Part shown: piece by piece, positions 39,541 to 47,189 of the stretch
Layout: each line of letters begins with the position of its first letter
Position numbering within the stretch: position 1 is the first letter of the stretch
Origin: Arthrobacter sp. EPSL27
Lineage (GTDB): Bacteria; Actinomycetota; Actinomycetes; Actinomycetales; Micrococcaceae
Length of the DNA: 47,189 nt
Reading direction: 5' to 3'
Assembly (NCBI RefSeq): GCF_001512305.1
Contig: NZ_LNUT01000008.1
Span: forward strand, 1 to 47,189
Program-made: the position numbers and the translations under genes
The notes under the pieces: model-generated
Told to the model about the DNA's origin: nothing
Database searches by the model: none
What the model saw: the letters and a program-made list of their open reading frames with translations, nothing else

Positions 39541-40638
39541 ATGACTCCTAGCACTGCGGCAACTCCCCAAATCTCCGGCCTCGGCGCCGGGCACCCCCTG
39601 ATGGACGGCCGCACCGCGGGTTCCCCGCTGATCACCGCCTACCGCGGCGGCAAGCCCTCCCGCCGGCCCGTCTGGTTCATGCGCCAGGCTGGGCGTTCCC
39701 TTCCCGAGTACCTCAAGGTGCGCGAGGGGGTCGCGATGCTGGATTCCTGCCTCCGGCCCGAGCTCGCCGCGGAAATCACTCTGCAGCCGGTCCGCCGCCA
39801 CGACGTCGACGCCGCCATCTTCTTCTCTGACATCGTCATCCCGCTCAAGCTGGCGGGCGTGGGCGTGGACATCGTCCCCGGCGTCGGCCCCGTGCTGGAT
39901 GCCCCGGTCCGCACCGCAGCCGACGTCGCGGCCCTCCCGCAGCTCACCTGGGAGGCCCTGGAGCCGATCCGCGAAGCCGTCCGGCTCACCGTCGCCGAGC
40001 TGGGCAGCACACCGCTGATCGGCTTCGCCGGTGCGCCGTTCACCCTGGCCGCCTACATGGTGGAAGGCAGGCCGTCCCGCGACCACCTCGGCCCGCGCAC
40101 CATGATGCACGCCGACCCCGAAACCTGGACCGCACTCGCGAACTGGGCCGCGGACGCCTCCGGCATGTTCCTGCGTGCCCAGCTGGAAGCCGGCGCTTCA
40201 GCCGGCCAGCTCTTCGACTCCTGGGCGGGCTCGCTGGGCCTTGCCGACTACCAGCGCTTCGTCGCGCCGGCCTCGTCCCGCGCCCTGGACCACGTCCGGG
40301 GACTGGGCGCCCCACTGATCCACTTCGGCACCGGAACCTCGGAGTTGCTGGTCGCCATGCGCGACGTCGGCGTCGACGTCGTGGGCGTGGACTACCGGCT
40401 GCCGCTGGACGAGGCCAACCGCCGGCTGGGCGGCACCGTGCCGCTGCAGGGCAACATCGACCCGGCCCTGCTGTCCGCCCCGTGGGAGGTGCTGGAGGCG
40501 CACGTCCGCGATGTCATCGCCGCCGGCGCGTCAGCCCCGGGCCACGTGCTGAACCTCGGCCACGGTGTGCCGCCGGAGACGGACCCCACCGTGCTCACGC
40601 GCGTGGTGGAACTCATCCACTCGATCTCCCCGGAGTAA
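39541..40638 (+). CDS. hemE: Uroporphyrinogen III decarboxylase
   Basis: A 365-residue enzyme making coproporphyrinogen III. Signatures RRPVWFMRQAGRSLPEY and IGFAGAPFTLAAYM are both present, with the active-site Asp in FFSDIVIPL. The start is ATG 39541; an upstream ATG at 39490 lies before the -10-like element and was rejected. First gene of the plus-strand hem cluster; hemY follows 3 nt after the stop. The N-terminal 30 residues are a low-complexity tail. Confidence 0.94.
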   Translation: MTPSTAATPQISGLGAGHPLMDGRTAGSPLITAYRGGKPSRRPVWFMRQAGRSLPEYLKVREGVAMLDSCLRPELAAEITLQPVRRHDVDAAIFFSDIVIPLKLAGVGVDIVPGVGPVLDAPVRTAADVAALPQLTWEALEPIREAVRLTVAELGSTPLIGFAGAPFTLAAYMVEGRPSRDHLGPRTMMHADPETWTALANWAADASGMFLRAQLEAGASAGQLFDSWAGSLGLADYQRFVAPASSRALDHVRGLGAPLIHFGTGTSELLVAMRDVGVDVVGVDYRLPLDEANRRLGGTVPLQGNIDPALLSAPWEVLEAHVRDVIAAGASAPGHVLNLGHGVPPETDPTVLTRVVELIHSISPE

Positions 40639-40641
40639 GCC

Positions 40642-42165
40642 ATGGAGGCAGCCGCCGCGCCCGGAACTCCTGGCCGGACAGCCGTGGTGGTGGGCGGCGG
40701 GATCTCCGGCCTGCTCGCCGCCCGCACGCTGGCACGCGCAGGGGTCAGCACCACCGTCATGGAGGCCGCCGCCACCTGGGGCGGCTGCGTCGGCAGCCAC
40801 GTGGTGGCGGGCCTCACCCTGGACAGCGGTGCCGAGTCCTTCGCCACCCGTTCCTCCGCGGTGGCTGACCTGGCCGCAGAGCTGGGCCTTGCCGGCACTA
40901 TCGTTCCGCCGAACCCCGGCGGCGCCTGGGTGCAGCTGCCCGACGGCCCGCGCGAACTTCCCCGCACCGGCGTGCTCGGCATCCCGGCCAGCCCCTGGGA
41001 CCCGGAAGTCCGCCGCTCCCTCGGCCTGGCCGGCTCGCTCCGGGCCTCGCTCGACAGGCTGCTGCCCGCGTCCGTGGGTACCAAGGACGCGGCGACCAGC
41101 GTCTCGGCGCTGGTCCGGGCCCGGATGGGCCGGCGGGTGCTGGAACGGCTGGTGGCGCCGGTGGTGGGCGGGGTGCACTCCGCCGACCCGGACGTCCTCG
41201 ACATCGACATGGTGGCGCCCGGCCTGCGCGCCGGGATCAAGAGCCACGGGTCCCTCGCCGCCGCCGTCGCCGCCCAACGCAGCGGAGGAATCCAGCGCAG
41301 CCGGGCAATCCCGCACAGCGCGGGAATCCAGCGCAGCGCAGGGCCCGCCCCGGCGACGTCCCGGATTTCGCCCCCGGCCGACCTGCAGAAGGCGGGATCG
41401 GCCGTTGCCGGGCTGCGTGGCGGGATGCACACGCTTATTTCCGCGCTGCTCGCCGAGCTCCGCGGCCAGGGCGTCACGCTGCTGGCCGGAACCCGCGCTG
41501 ACTCCGTGGAGCGCACCGTCGGCGGCTGGCGGGTATCCGCCGGGGGCACGGCGCACGACGCCGGTTTGCTGGTGGTCGCGGTGGAAGGCCCCGCCGCCGT
41601 CGGGCTGCTCTCCGGCGCCCTGCCCGGGCTGGCCGCCCGCCGTCCCGACGCCGGGCCCGATGTCAGTCTTGTCACACTCGTTGTGGACCTGCCGCAGCTC
41701 GACGCCAGGCCGCGCGGCACCGGCGTCCTGGTCGCGCCGCAGAGCCCGGGAATCCAAGCCAAGGCCCTCACCCACGCCACCGCAAAATGGGGCTGGCTCG
41801 CGGAGCAGACAGCCGCGGGAACCCACGTCCTCCGGCTCTCCTACGGCCGTGGCGACGCCCGGCACGGCGCCCGCCAGCGGCCGGAGCCGCGCACCGACGA
41901 TGAGCTGTTCCACGCAGCGCTGCAGGACGCCTCCGCCCTGCTGTCCGCGCAGGTCACAGCCGGGGACGTGGTGGATTGGGACGTTGTGCGGTGGGGCGGC
42001 GCCCTGCCCTTCGCCTCGCTCGGACACAAGCAGCGCGTGGCCGAGGTGCGCGGCATCTGCGCAGCGGACGGCACGGTGGCCGTCGTCGGCGGCTGGCTGT
42101 CCGGCAACGGGCTCGCGGCGATCGTCGCCGACACCCCGGACCAGGTCCGGCGACTGCTGTCCTGA
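40642..42165 (+). CDS. hemY: Coproporphyrinogen III oxidase (HemY/CgoX type)
   Basis: A 507-residue FAD flavoprotein. The GxGxxG motif is TAVVVGGGISGLLAARTLARAG, and C-terminal GGWLSGNGLAAIVADT closes the FAD site. With HemQ and the actinobacterial HemH in the same cluster, it most likely oxidises coproporphyrinogen III to coproporphyrin III, as in other monoderms, not protoporphyrinogen. A loop at about residues 215-233 contains three 6-residue repeats (41286-41339). Coupled to hemE. Confidence 0.9.
   Translation: MEAAAAPGTPGRTAVVVGGGISGLLAARTLARAGVSTTVMEAAATWGGCVGSHVVAGLTLDSGAESFATRSSAVADLAAELGLAGTIVPPNPGGAWVQLPDGPRELPRTGVLGIPASPWDPEVRRSLGLAGSLRASLDRLLPASVGTKDAATSVSALVRARMGRRVLERLVAPVVGGVHSADPDVLDIDMVAPGLRAGIKSHGSLAAAVAAQRSGGIQRSRAIPHSAGIQRSAGPAPATSRISPPADLQKAGSAVAGLRGGMHTLISALLAELRGQGVTLLAGTRADSVERTVGGWRVSAGGTAHDAGLLVVAVEGPAAVGLLSGALPGLAARRPDAGPDVSLVTLVVDLPQLDARPRGTGVLVAPQSPGIQAKALTHATAKWGWLAEQTAAGTHVLRLSYGRGDARHGARQRPEPRTDDELFHAALQDASALLSAQVTAGDVVDWDVVRWGGALPFASLGHKQRVAEVRGICAADGTVAVVGGWLSGNGLAAIVADTPDQVRRLLS
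41286..41339 (+). repeat. 18-bp tandem repeat inside hemY
   Basis: Three in-frame 18-bp units encode GIQRSR, AIPHSA, GIQRSA, in a long insertion (about residues 213-250) between conserved parts of the flavoprotein. Confidence 0.8.
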
Positions 42166-42294
42166 GCTGCTCCGGCGCACTGCCTCCGGGCGCCGGAACA
42201 GCCCGGGAAAAGTCTCCAGTCCGGCCTGGATTTGGGCCCGCGGATACCCGGAATCCGGGGGATCGGCAAATTTTCCCCGGCCCGCCCGGGCGGC

Positions 42295-42300
42295 TAGGCT
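42295..42300 (+). promoter_or_regulatory. -10 element for the surface protein gene
   Basis: TAGGCT, 8 nt before ATG 42309 and 2 nt before ATG 42303. Confidence 0.4.
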
Positions 42301-42308
42301 CGATGACC

Positions 42309-43058
42309 ATGGTTACGCACAGGTCCCACGTTCAAAAAACGCAGGCCGGCCGCCATGGGGGACTCCGGCGCAGCACGGCAGCTGCAGCGCTTGGAGTGGT
42401 GCTGGCACTTTCCGCAGGAGCTCCTGCAGCGCACGCTGCCGCGGGCGCACAGACATCCGTACCGGCCGCGACACAGGTGCTGTCCCTCGACCTTGATGGT
42501 CTGGTGGGCAGCCTCTTCGGCCCCGCGAAGCACCCTTCGCCGACTCCCTCACCCTCGGGCTCGTCACCGCAGCCCACCCCCTCCGAGGATCCGGACGACC
42601 CGGAGGATCCGGAGCCCACCAGGCCACCGAGCCAGTCCCCGCCGCCGTCGGTCGCTCCGCAGCCTGTAGCGCCGCCGGCGCCCGCCGCTCCGGAACCGGC
42701 CCCGCCCGCGGCGCCGCAGCCGGCCGTTCCAGCAGCGCCCGCCGTTCCCGCCCCGGCCGCGCCGGCCAAGCAGCAGGCGCCGGCCGACGCCGTCGCCGCC
42801 ACGGAGGTCCCGGACGGCACCCCCGCCGCGGAAACTCCGGCCCCCGCCCCGGCGGCGGCTTCCCCGTCAGCTGCATCCCCGTCAGCAGCGGCCGGCACGG
42901 CGACGCCGTCCGCGACGCCGCGCTCCGGCAGCACGTCCATGGAGGCGACGTCCACCCGTGAGCCGGCCGGTCCGTCGCCGCTGCTGGGCCTCGGCGTCGG
43001 CCTGGTCGCCCTGTCCCTCGTCGCCGGCGTGGTGGTCCTGCGGATGCGCCGCGTCTGA
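42309..43058 (+). CDS. Secreted, membrane-anchored Pro/Ala-rich protein
   Basis: A 249-residue protein not assigned to a family. It has a Sec-type signal peptide with a long basic n-region, hydrophobic AAAALGVVLALSAGAPAAHAAA and a likely AxA cleavage site near residue 45. A short segment LSLDLDGLVGSLFGP follows, then about 150 residues rich in Pro, Ala and Ser (a wall-spanning stalk), and a C-terminal helix GLGVGLVALSLVAGVVVL ending in basic RMRRV. There is no LPxTG. It interrupts the heme cluster between hemY and hemQ, on its own promoter. The second ATG (42309) is chosen by distance from TAGGCT; 42303 is an alternative. Confidence 0.72.
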   Translation: MVTHRSHVQKTQAGRHGGLRRSTAAAALGVVLALSAGAPAAHAAAGAQTSVPAATQVLSLDLDGLVGSLFGPAKHPSPTPSPSGSSPQPTPSEDPDDPEDPEPTRPPSQSPPPSVAPQPVAPPAPAAPEPAPPAAPQPAVPAAPAVPAPAAPAKQQAPADAVAATEVPDGTPAAETPAPAPAAASPSAASPSAAAGTATPSATPRSGSTSMEATSTREPAGPSPLLGLGVGLVALSLVAGVVVLRMRRV

Positions 43059-43114
43059 GCCCGGAGCAGCACCCGCGGGGGCGCCGGGCCCGGCGACAGA
43101 GCGTCCGGCTTTGT

Positions 43115-43155
43115 GAAATAAAGCACTTCTACGCGTTGTAGAAGTGCTTTATTTC
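43115..43155. terminator. AT-rich 18-bp perfect inverted repeat, bidirectional terminator
   Basis: GAAATAAAGCACTTCTAC (43115-43132), loop GCGTT, and its exact complement at 43138-43155. The T-rich right end can act as the U tract and the A-rich left end for the other strand. It is 35 nt before hemQ. An operator role is possible instead. Confidence 0.7.
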
Positions 43156-43189
43156 GACTTAGCTGAGGGGAAGGGGCAAACTGGTATCC

Positions 43190-43903
43190 ATGAGCCACAC
43201 TTCTGCCGAAACTGTCACTAAAACTGAAACAGCCAGCGAAGAATCAGGGGAACAGTTCTTCACGCTCTGGACGGTTTTCAAGCGCTCCGCGGACGTGCTC
43301 CGCAGCACCGATGCTGCCGCCGAGTTCGACGCCCTGATGGCGCGCCTGGCCGAGGCCGGCGTGGTGCACCGCGGCAGCTACGACGTTTCAGCGATGCGCG
43401 CAGACGCGGACATCATGGTCTGGCTACACGGCCCCCAGCCCGAAGCCCTCCAGCGGGCCGTCCGGGACATCCGCCGGAGCAAACTTTTCACCGGCACCGA
43501 GATTGCCTGGTCCGCCATGGGCGTGCACCGGGAGGCGGAGTTCGCCAAGAACCACACGCCCGCTTTCTCCCGTGGTGTTGAGCCGGCGGAGTGGCTGTGC
43601 GTCTACCCCTTCGTCCGCTCCTACGAGTGGTACCTGCTGCCCGACGCCGAGCGCGGCGCTATGCTCCGCGACCACGGGCTGCTGGGCCGCGACTTCCCCC
43701 AGGTCATCTCGAACACCGTGTCCTCCTTCGCCCTGGGCGACTGGGAATGGATCCTTGGCCTCGAGGCCCCCGAGCTTGTGGACCTCGTGGACCTGATGCG
43801 CCACCTGCGCGCCACGGAAGCCCGCCACCATGTCCGTGAAGAAGTCCCGTTCTACACCGGCCGCCGCGTGAGCGCCGCCGAGATCGCAGAGGTCCTGTCA
43901 TGA
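43190..43903 (+). CDS. hemQ: Coproheme decarboxylase HemQ/ChdC
   Basis: A 237-residue chlorite-dismutase-fold enzyme that oxidatively decarboxylates coproheme to heme b using peroxide. Typical stretches are FTLWTVFK, ADIMVWLHG, YPFVRSYEWYLLP (Y139 is the probable catalytic tyrosine), LGRDFPQVISNTVSSFALGDWEWIL and EVPFYTGRR. The first 22 residues are a polar tail. The stop overlaps the hemH start (ATGA). It starts a new transcription unit after the inverted repeat; CAAACT 7 nt before the ATG is a weak -10. Confidence 0.93.
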   Translation: MSHTSAETVTKTETASEESGEQFFTLWTVFKRSADVLRSTDAAAEFDALMARLAEAGVVHRGSYDVSAMRADADIMVWLHGPQPEALQRAVRDIRRSKLFTGTEIAWSAMGVHREAEFAKNHTPAFSRGVEPAEWLCVYPFVRSYEWYLLPDAERGAMLRDHGLLGRDFPQVISNTVSSFALGDWEWILGLEAPELVDLVDLMRHLRATEARHHVREEVPFYTGRRVSAAEIAEVLS

Positions 43904-45162
43904 GCCCGCTGGAACCCCAGTCCACCGCCGCCGCCACGTCCCCCAATCCGGTGACCGAGGCGGGCCGGATGGCCCCCAAGGACTACGACGCCGTCCTCCT
44001 CGCCTCCTTCGGCGGGCCTGAGGGCCAGGACGACGTCATTCCCTTCCTGCGCAACGTCACCCGCGGCCGGGGCATCCCGGACGAGCGGCTCGAGGAAGTC
44101 TCGCACCACTACCGCGCCAACGGCGGCATCAGCCCCATCAACGGCCAGAACCGGGCGCTCAAAGCCGGCATCGAGGCCGAGCTCTCCGCCCGTGGAATCG
44201 ACCTGCCGGTGTTCTGGGGCAACCGCAACTGGGACCCGTACATCCCGCAGACCCTCCGGGACATCTACGACGCCGGGCACCGCAAGGTCCTGATGGTCAC
44301 CACCAGCGCCTACTCTTGCTACTCCAGCTGCCGCCAGTACCGCGAGGACATCGGCATGGCCCTGACCGAGACCGGCCTGGACGGAAAGCTCGAAGTCGAC
44401 AAGGTCCGGCAGTACTTCGACCACCCCGGCTTCGTCGAGCCGTTCATCGAGGGCACCGCGGCCGGCCTCGCCGAGGTCCGCGCGAAACTGGCCGCGGCCG
44501 GCACCCCCGACGCGCCGGTACACGTGCTCTTCGCGACCCACTCCATCCCCACCCGCGACGCCGAGGCGGCCGGCCGCCTCGACGCCGAACCGCGCCACTT
44601 CGAGGGGGACTCCGCCTATGTGGCGCAGCACCTCGCCACCGGGGCCGAGGTCATGCGCCGGGTCGAAGCCGAGACTGGCGACACCGCCCCCTGGAGCCTC
44701 GTCTACCAGTCCCGCTCGGGCGCCCCGCACGTGCCGTGGCTGGAGCCGGACATCAACGACGCCATCGAGGAACTCGCCGGACAGGGCGTCAAGGGCGTCG
44801 TGATTGTGCCGCTCGGCTTCGTCAGCGACCACATGGAAGTTGTCTGGGACCTCGACACCGAAGCCCTGGAAACCTGCGCCAACCTGGGCCTCGCCGCCAG
44901 CCGGGTCCCCACACCCGGAACACACCGCAAGTTCGTCGCCGGCATCGTGGACCTGGTGTGCGAGCGGACGGCCGCCAACAACATTGCCGACAGGCCGCAC
45001 CTGACCGACCTCGGCCCCTGGTACGACGTCTGCCGTCCGGGCTGCTGCGCCAACTTCCGCGGCGAAAAGCCCACCATCGCGGGCGCGGACACCACCGTCG
45101 GAACCGGCCACGATCCGTACCCGGCAGGCTCCTCCGTTCCGGCAGGCTCGGAAGCACCGTGA
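43900..45162 (+). CDS. hemH: Coproporphyrin III ferrochelatase
   Basis: A 420-residue ferrochelatase (CpfC) inserting iron into coproporphyrin III. Motifs: DAVLLASFGGPEG, GGISPINGQN, GNRNWDPYI, HVLFATHSIPT (catalytic His), WSLVYQSRSG and VIVPLGFVSDHMEV. Near the C-terminus VCRPGCCANF, together with C residues in SCYSSC, supplies the cysteines that bind the [2Fe-2S] cluster of actinobacterial ferrochelatases. Start and stop overlap hemQ and hemC (ATGA and GTGA), so the three are coupled. Confidence 0.94.
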   Translation: MSPLEPQSTAAATSPNPVTEAGRMAPKDYDAVLLASFGGPEGQDDVIPFLRNVTRGRGIPDERLEEVSHHYRANGGISPINGQNRALKAGIEAELSARGIDLPVFWGNRNWDPYIPQTLRDIYDAGHRKVLMVTTSAYSCYSSCRQYREDIGMALTETGLDGKLEVDKVRQYFDHPGFVEPFIEGTAAGLAEVRAKLAAAGTPDAPVHVLFATHSIPTRDAEAAGRLDAEPRHFEGDSAYVAQHLATGAEVMRRVEAETGDTAPWSLVYQSRSGAPHVPWLEPDINDAIEELAGQGVKGVVIVPLGFVSDHMEVVWDLDTEALETCANLGLAASRVPTPGTHRKFVAGIVDLVCERTAANNIADRPHLTDLGPWYDVCRPGCCANFRGEKPTIAGADTTVGTGHDPYPAGSSVPAGSEAP

Positions 45163-46157
45163 CCGTCCGGATCGGCACCCGCGCCAGCAAACTGGCCCTG
45201 ACCCAGACGCAGCAGACCGCGGACCAGCTCGCCGCTGTAGGCGGGTTCCCGGTTGAACTGGTCCGCATCCGCACCGACGGCGATGTCCTCAAGGGCTCGC
45301 TGTCCCAGATGGGCGGGACCGGCGTCTTCGTCGCGGCCCTGCGCGATGCCCTGCTCCAGGACGTGTGCGACGTGGCTGTGCACTCGCTCAAGGACCTGCC
45401 CACCGGGCCGGCCCTCGGACTGAACCTCGCCGCGACGCCGAAACGCGTCGACGTCCGCGACGTCCTCTGCGCCCGCGACGGGCTCACGCTCGCCGGCCTG
45501 CCCCAGGGCGCCACCGTGGGCACAGGCTCGCCGCGCCGCGCGGCCCAGCTGCGCGCCGCCCGTCCCGATCTGGACATCCGGGATATCCGCGGCAACGTGG
45601 ACACCCGCCTGGGCCGCGTCCCCGGGCTGCCGGGCAACACCACCGACGCTGTGGTGGACGGCAAGAGCTGCGACCTTGACGCCGTGGTGCTCGCCGCTGC
45701 CGGGCTGCACCGGATCGGCCGTCTCGACGCGGTCACCGAGTACCTCGATACGGGGGTCATGCTGCCCGCCGCCGGACAGGGCTCCCTTGCGATCGAGTGC
45801 CGCACCGCCGATGCGCCCCGGAAGGCGGGATCCACCGAAGGTTCCCAGGGTGTGCTGGCGCAGGCCCTTGCCGCCCTTGACGATCCCGACACCCGCCTGG
45901 CCGTCACCGCCGAGCGTGCGCTCCTGGCCCGGCTGGAAGCCGGCTGCGCCGCGCCGGTGGGAGCCTACGCCTACCGTAAGGGCAGCATGCTGCACCTTGA
46001 GGCCGTGGTGTGCGCCGTCGACGGATCAGCCACCGTCCGGGACCAGAAGGCCACGGACGGACTGACCGAAGTAGGGGCCACCCTGCTCGGGATCGAACTC
46101 GCCGAAGTCCTGCTGGCCCGCGGGGCCGGCGACATCGCGGACCTGGCCGCCTCCTGA
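45159..46157 (+). CDS. hemC: Hydroxymethylbilane synthase (porphobilinogen deaminase)
   Basis: A 332-residue enzyme joining four porphobilinogens. It has RIGTRASKLALTQTQQ at the N-terminus, VHSLKDLPT, TGSPRRAAQL, LDIRDIRGNVDTRL and EAGCAAPVGAYA, in which C263 holds the dipyrromethane cofactor. The GTG start overlaps the hemH stop by 4 nt. Compared with E. coli HemC, it has slight insertions (TADAPRKAGSTEGSQG). Confidence 0.94.
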   Translation: MTVRIGTRASKLALTQTQQTADQLAAVGGFPVELVRIRTDGDVLKGSLSQMGGTGVFVAALRDALLQDVCDVAVHSLKDLPTGPALGLNLAATPKRVDVRDVLCARDGLTLAGLPQGATVGTGSPRRAAQLRAARPDLDIRDIRGNVDTRLGRVPGLPGNTTDAVVDGKSCDLDAVVLAAAGLHRIGRLDAVTEYLDTGVMLPAAGQGSLAIECRTADAPRKAGSTEGSQGVLAQALAALDDPDTRLAVTAERALLARLEAGCAAPVGAYAYRKGSMLHLEAVVCAVDGSATVRDQKATDGLTEVGATLLGIELAEVLLARGAGDIADLAAS

Positions 46158-46177
46158 ACCGCGGCAGCCAACAGTCC

Positions 46178-47152
46178 ATGGGACGGCACAGTGCCCCCTC
46201 CGCGGACGGGACGCGCGCAACGCGCGCCCCGGCCGGCGCCCGGGTGCTCGTCGCCCGCAGCCCGGACCGCGCAGCGGAGCTTGTCACCGCCCTGCGCGGC
46301 GCCGGCGCCGAACCGCTGCTGCTGCCGCTCATCGACTTCGAAATCGCCAGCGACCAGCATTCGCTGGACGTTGCCTTCGACGCGCTCGGCGCCGGCGCCT
46401 ATGCCTGGCTGGTGGTCAGCAGCGTGACCACGGTCCAGGCGCTTGAGGCCAAAGCCGCCGAGCGGGGCACCACCCTCAGCAGCTGGCTGCCCGGCAACCT
46501 CCTCGTGGCCACCATCGGCCCCGCTACCCGGCATTTCCTGGAATCCCGCGGCGTCGCCGTCGATCTGTCCCCGACGGGGCAGAAGTCCGGGGCCGGCCTG
46601 CTGGACATCTGGCCCGAGCACCAGGGCAGCGTGCTCCTGCCGCAGGCCGATATCGCCGACCCCCGGCTGCGCCGCGGCCTCGTGGCCCGCGGCGCCTCCG
46701 TGCAGGCCGTCACCGCGTACCGCACCGTGGACTACCCGGCCGACCCCGGCCGCAGCCTCGCCGCGTACCAGCCCGCGCAGCGGGACACCCCGACACGGGA
46801 CGATACAGACCGGGACCAGCGCGTCCAACCGGCGGCCGTGCTCACCCCGGCCCAGGCGAAAGCCGAGGTCGACGCCGGACGGGTGCACGCCGTCGTCGCT
46901 GCTTCCCCCAGCGCGGCACGCCGGATCCAGGCGGACCTGGCCCCGCTGGGCCCCTGCCGTTTCGTCGCGATCGGACGGTCCACCGCCGCCGAGGCTGAGA
47001 CCCTGGGCCTGGCCGTCGCCGCCGTCGCCGACGAACCCACGGCGTCGGGGCTGGTGGACGCCGTCATCCGGTCCCTGGCCGGCCCTTCCTCCGCCCCGCA
47101 CCCATCAGCCGCGCCATCAGCCGCCGAGACCCCAGCAAAGGACACCCCATGA
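46178..47152 (+). CDS. hemD: Uroporphyrinogen III synthase
   Basis: A 324-residue, poorly conserved two-domain enzyme that closes and flips ring D. Recognisable parts are GARVLVARSPDRAAELVTALR, WLVVSSVTTVQAL, NLLVATIGPATRHFLESRG, VLLPQADIADPRLRRGLVARGASVQAVTAYRTV and CRFVAIGRSTAAEAETLGL. An insertion with a TPTRDDTDRDQ stretch sits between domains. Starts 20 nt after hemC and overlaps hemB (ATGA). Confidence 0.88.
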   Translation: MGRHSAPSADGTRATRAPAGARVLVARSPDRAAELVTALRGAGAEPLLLPLIDFEIASDQHSLDVAFDALGAGAYAWLVVSSVTTVQALEAKAAERGTTLSSWLPGNLLVATIGPATRHFLESRGVAVDLSPTGQKSGAGLLDIWPEHQGSVLLPQADIADPRLRRGLVARGASVQAVTAYRTVDYPADPGRSLAAYQPAQRDTPTRDDTDRDQRVQPAAVLTPAQAKAEVDAGRVHAVVAASPSAARRIQADLAPLGPCRFVAIGRSTAAEAETLGLAVAAVADEPTASGLVDAVIRSLAGPSSAPHPSAAPSAAETPAKDTP

Positions 47153-47189
47153 GCTTCCCGACCCACCGCGCCCGCCGGCTCCGCACCCC
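47149..47189 (+). CDS. hemB: Delta-aminolevulinic acid dehydratase, first 13 codons (cut by window edge)
   Basis: ATG 47149 overlaps the hemD stop. The visible MSFPTHRARRLRT matches the usual start of actinobacterial HemB (SFPxxRPRRLR). Assignment rests on this short start and on its place after hemD. Confidence 0.7.
   Translation, partial: MSFPTHRARRLRT

Overview
This window is a high-GC (about 68-70 %) actinobacterial chromosome segment, most likely from the Micrococcaceae (Arthrobacter or Pseudarthrobacter type). The case rests on gene content and order: the Gram-positive DapC/DapD types, small actinobacterial DUF3117 and DUF3107 proteins, a SigE/zinc anti-sigma pair followed by TatB, a gluABCD transporter, and a coproporphyrin-dependent heme cluster with HemQ. 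No rRNA, tRNA, CRISPR, insertion sequence, integrase or phage gene was found, so this is core chromosome with a few accessory-looking genes.

Layout. 1-8.0 kb: the start of a GNAT acetyltransferase, fdxA-dapC, gltA, a TetR regulator, two poorly characterised genes, and divergent dapD/dapE (lysine and peptidoglycan precursor pathway). 8.1-11.4 kb: a gluABCD-type glutamate ABC transporter on the minus strand. 11.5-22.3 kb: a block whose order follows, from memory, the Mycobacterium tuberculosis Rv1205-Rv1234 region: LOG-family protein, DivIVA-like protein, PIG-V-like mannosyltransferase, DUF3117, O-methyltransferase, sigE, anti-sigma, tatB, then mgtE-like/DUF1003/mrp and a general-stress membrane protein. 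22.4-27.2 kb: Xaa-Pro aminopeptidase, a GT1 glycosyltransferase (probably accessory), a PHP phosphatase and a solitary DNA methyltransferase. 27.2-37.9 kb: a second block resembling Rv3206c-Rv3211 (DEAD-box helicase, RNB nuclease, MiaE-like protein, DUF3107, TetR, MoeZ), interrupted by a thiamin locus (thiE and, behind a TPP riboswitch, thiO-thiS-thiG). 38.0-47.2 kb: heme synthesis from glutamyl-tRNA: hemA diverging from hemE-hemY, a proline/alanine-rich surface protein, then translationally coupled hemQ-hemH-hemC, hemD and the first codons of hemB.

How it works together. The heme cluster encodes the early steps (HemA, HemB, HemC, HemD, HemE) and the monoderm-type end (HemY/CgoX, HemH/CpfC, HemQ/ChdC); only HemL is not seen. 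ThiO, ThiS and ThiG make the thiazole, and since no thiF lies in the operon, the E1-like MoeZ 3 kb away is a candidate ThiS activator. SigE, its zinc anti-sigma factor and TatB form an envelope-stress module.

Signals beyond the gene list. (1) At least fifteen genes start 5-9 nt after a TANNNT-like -10 element with no Shine-Dalgarno, the pattern of leaderless mRNAs; this also fixes several start codons. (2) The same pattern reveals small ORFs of 11 and 20 codons upstream of DUF3117 and the glycosyltransferase, and a 21-codon ORF lies close behind a candidate -10 in the long leader of the DEAD-box helicase. (3) Several conserved enzymes carry short in-frame tandem repeats with 15- or 18-bp units in variable loops, and thiG has a duplicated stop-containing end followed by a 16-bp-period repeat. 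(4) HemA ends in a CPVAH tail resembling a heme-regulatory motif. All four are readings of the sequence that need experimental or comparative confirmation.
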